DNA from: DTYU01 sp040757355
GTDB lineage: Bacteria; Bacillota; Desulfotomaculia; Desulfotomaculales; Ammonificaceae
Length of the DNA: 21,295 nt
Reading direction: 5' to 3'
Assembly: GCA_040757355.1 (NCBI GenBank)
Contig: JBFLWY010000038.1
Location: 1 to 21,295 of the forward strand
The translations under genes and the position numbers were made by a program. Positions 21,148-21,295 of the stretch are shown here, one piece after another; the stretch's first letter is position 1, and each line of letters starts with the position of its first letter. The notes beneath the pieces were generated by a model. It had not been told where the DNA came from. It did not search any database and saw nothing but the letters and a program-made list of their open reading frames with translations.

Positions 21148-21295
21148 ATGATTGTGATTGTGATTGTGCACTTAATATTCTTGTTAATAAGCTTACTTCT
21201 CGCATCCGTTCTCCTGTATCCCTTTTACCTGAAAGATCATAAGTCTGCACGTTACAAGGGGGTCTGGCAAAAGATCGGAACCCTGTTTGGAAACA
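21148..21295 (+). CDS. Start of a small membrane protein, cut by the window end
   Basis: ATG 21148 has AAAAGGGG (21136-21143) just upstream. The visible 49 residues begin with MIVIVIVHLIFLLISLLLAS, an N-terminal helix, then LYPFYLKDHKSARYKGVWQK with no stop before the edge. The IVIVIV start is encoded by three ATTGTG units in a row. No family recognised. Confidence 0.55.
   Translation, partial: MIVIVIVHLIFLLISLLLASVLLYPFYLKDHKSARYKGVWQKIGTLFGN

Overview
The window looks like chromosomal DNA of a Gram-positive, probably thermophilic or anaerobic, clostridial Firmicute of the Desulfotomaculum/Pelotomaculum/Moorella type. The basis is an SLH-domain surface protein, strong GGAGG ribosome binding sites, frequent GTG and TTG starts, a copper-amine-oxidase-N domain, a SleB-like wall hydrolase and AcoR-type GAF regulators. 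No rRNA, tRNA or CRISPR array was found. The species assignment is inference.

Layout. (1) 1-480: the end of a very cysteine-rich peptide gene and a small two-helix membrane protein. (2) 635-1978: a secreted SLH protein with its terminator. (3) 2112-3362: a VapBC-like toxin-antitoxin pair on the minus strand, flanked on both sides by decayed, mutually similar remnants of an SdpI/DUF1648-like membrane protein. (4) 3529-4490: a GAF-LuxR regulator followed by an array of alternating C5/G5 half-sites. (5) 4667-8381: secreted proteins (TPR plus SleB-like hydrolase, a propeller lipoprotein, a secreted rhodanese). (6) 8403-9121: a 5'-truncated paralogue of the GAF-LuxR regulator, followed by an array of alternating CTACTACA/TGTAGTAG half-sites. 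(7) 9195-15495: a visibly AT-richer gene cluster for a ribosomally made, radical-SAM-modified peptide (RiPP). (8) 15492-15725: a truncated second copy of the cluster's CPBP protease. (9) 15951-21065: a return to GC-richer DNA, with a Yip1-family membrane protein, a broken zinc-ribbon gene, and an operon of LolD-like ATPase, multi-repeat CARDB-like surface protein and MacB-like permease. (10) 21148-end: the start of a membrane protein.

The RiPP cluster is the main item. In order it encodes an S26 (SipW-type Ser-His) peptidase fused behind a PqqD-like recognition domain, a stand-alone PqqD-like protein, two SPASM radical SAM enzymes with almost superimposable cysteine positions, a CPBP-family membrane protease, a 60-residue precursor, and an MsbA-type ABC exporter without a C39 peptidase domain. 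The precursor has a KKAxYExPKL-like leader and a core in which Cys, and a GTGW motif, recur every 10 residues. The model I infer: the two recognition domains bind the leader, the two radical SAM enzymes crosslink the Cys/Trp-rich core, the fused S26 peptidase (possibly at an Ala-Gln-Ala site) or the CPBP protease removes the leader, and the ABC protein exports the product. The GAF-LuxR protein and the half-site array just upstream are candidates for its control. I do not recognise this exact combination as a described RiPP class.
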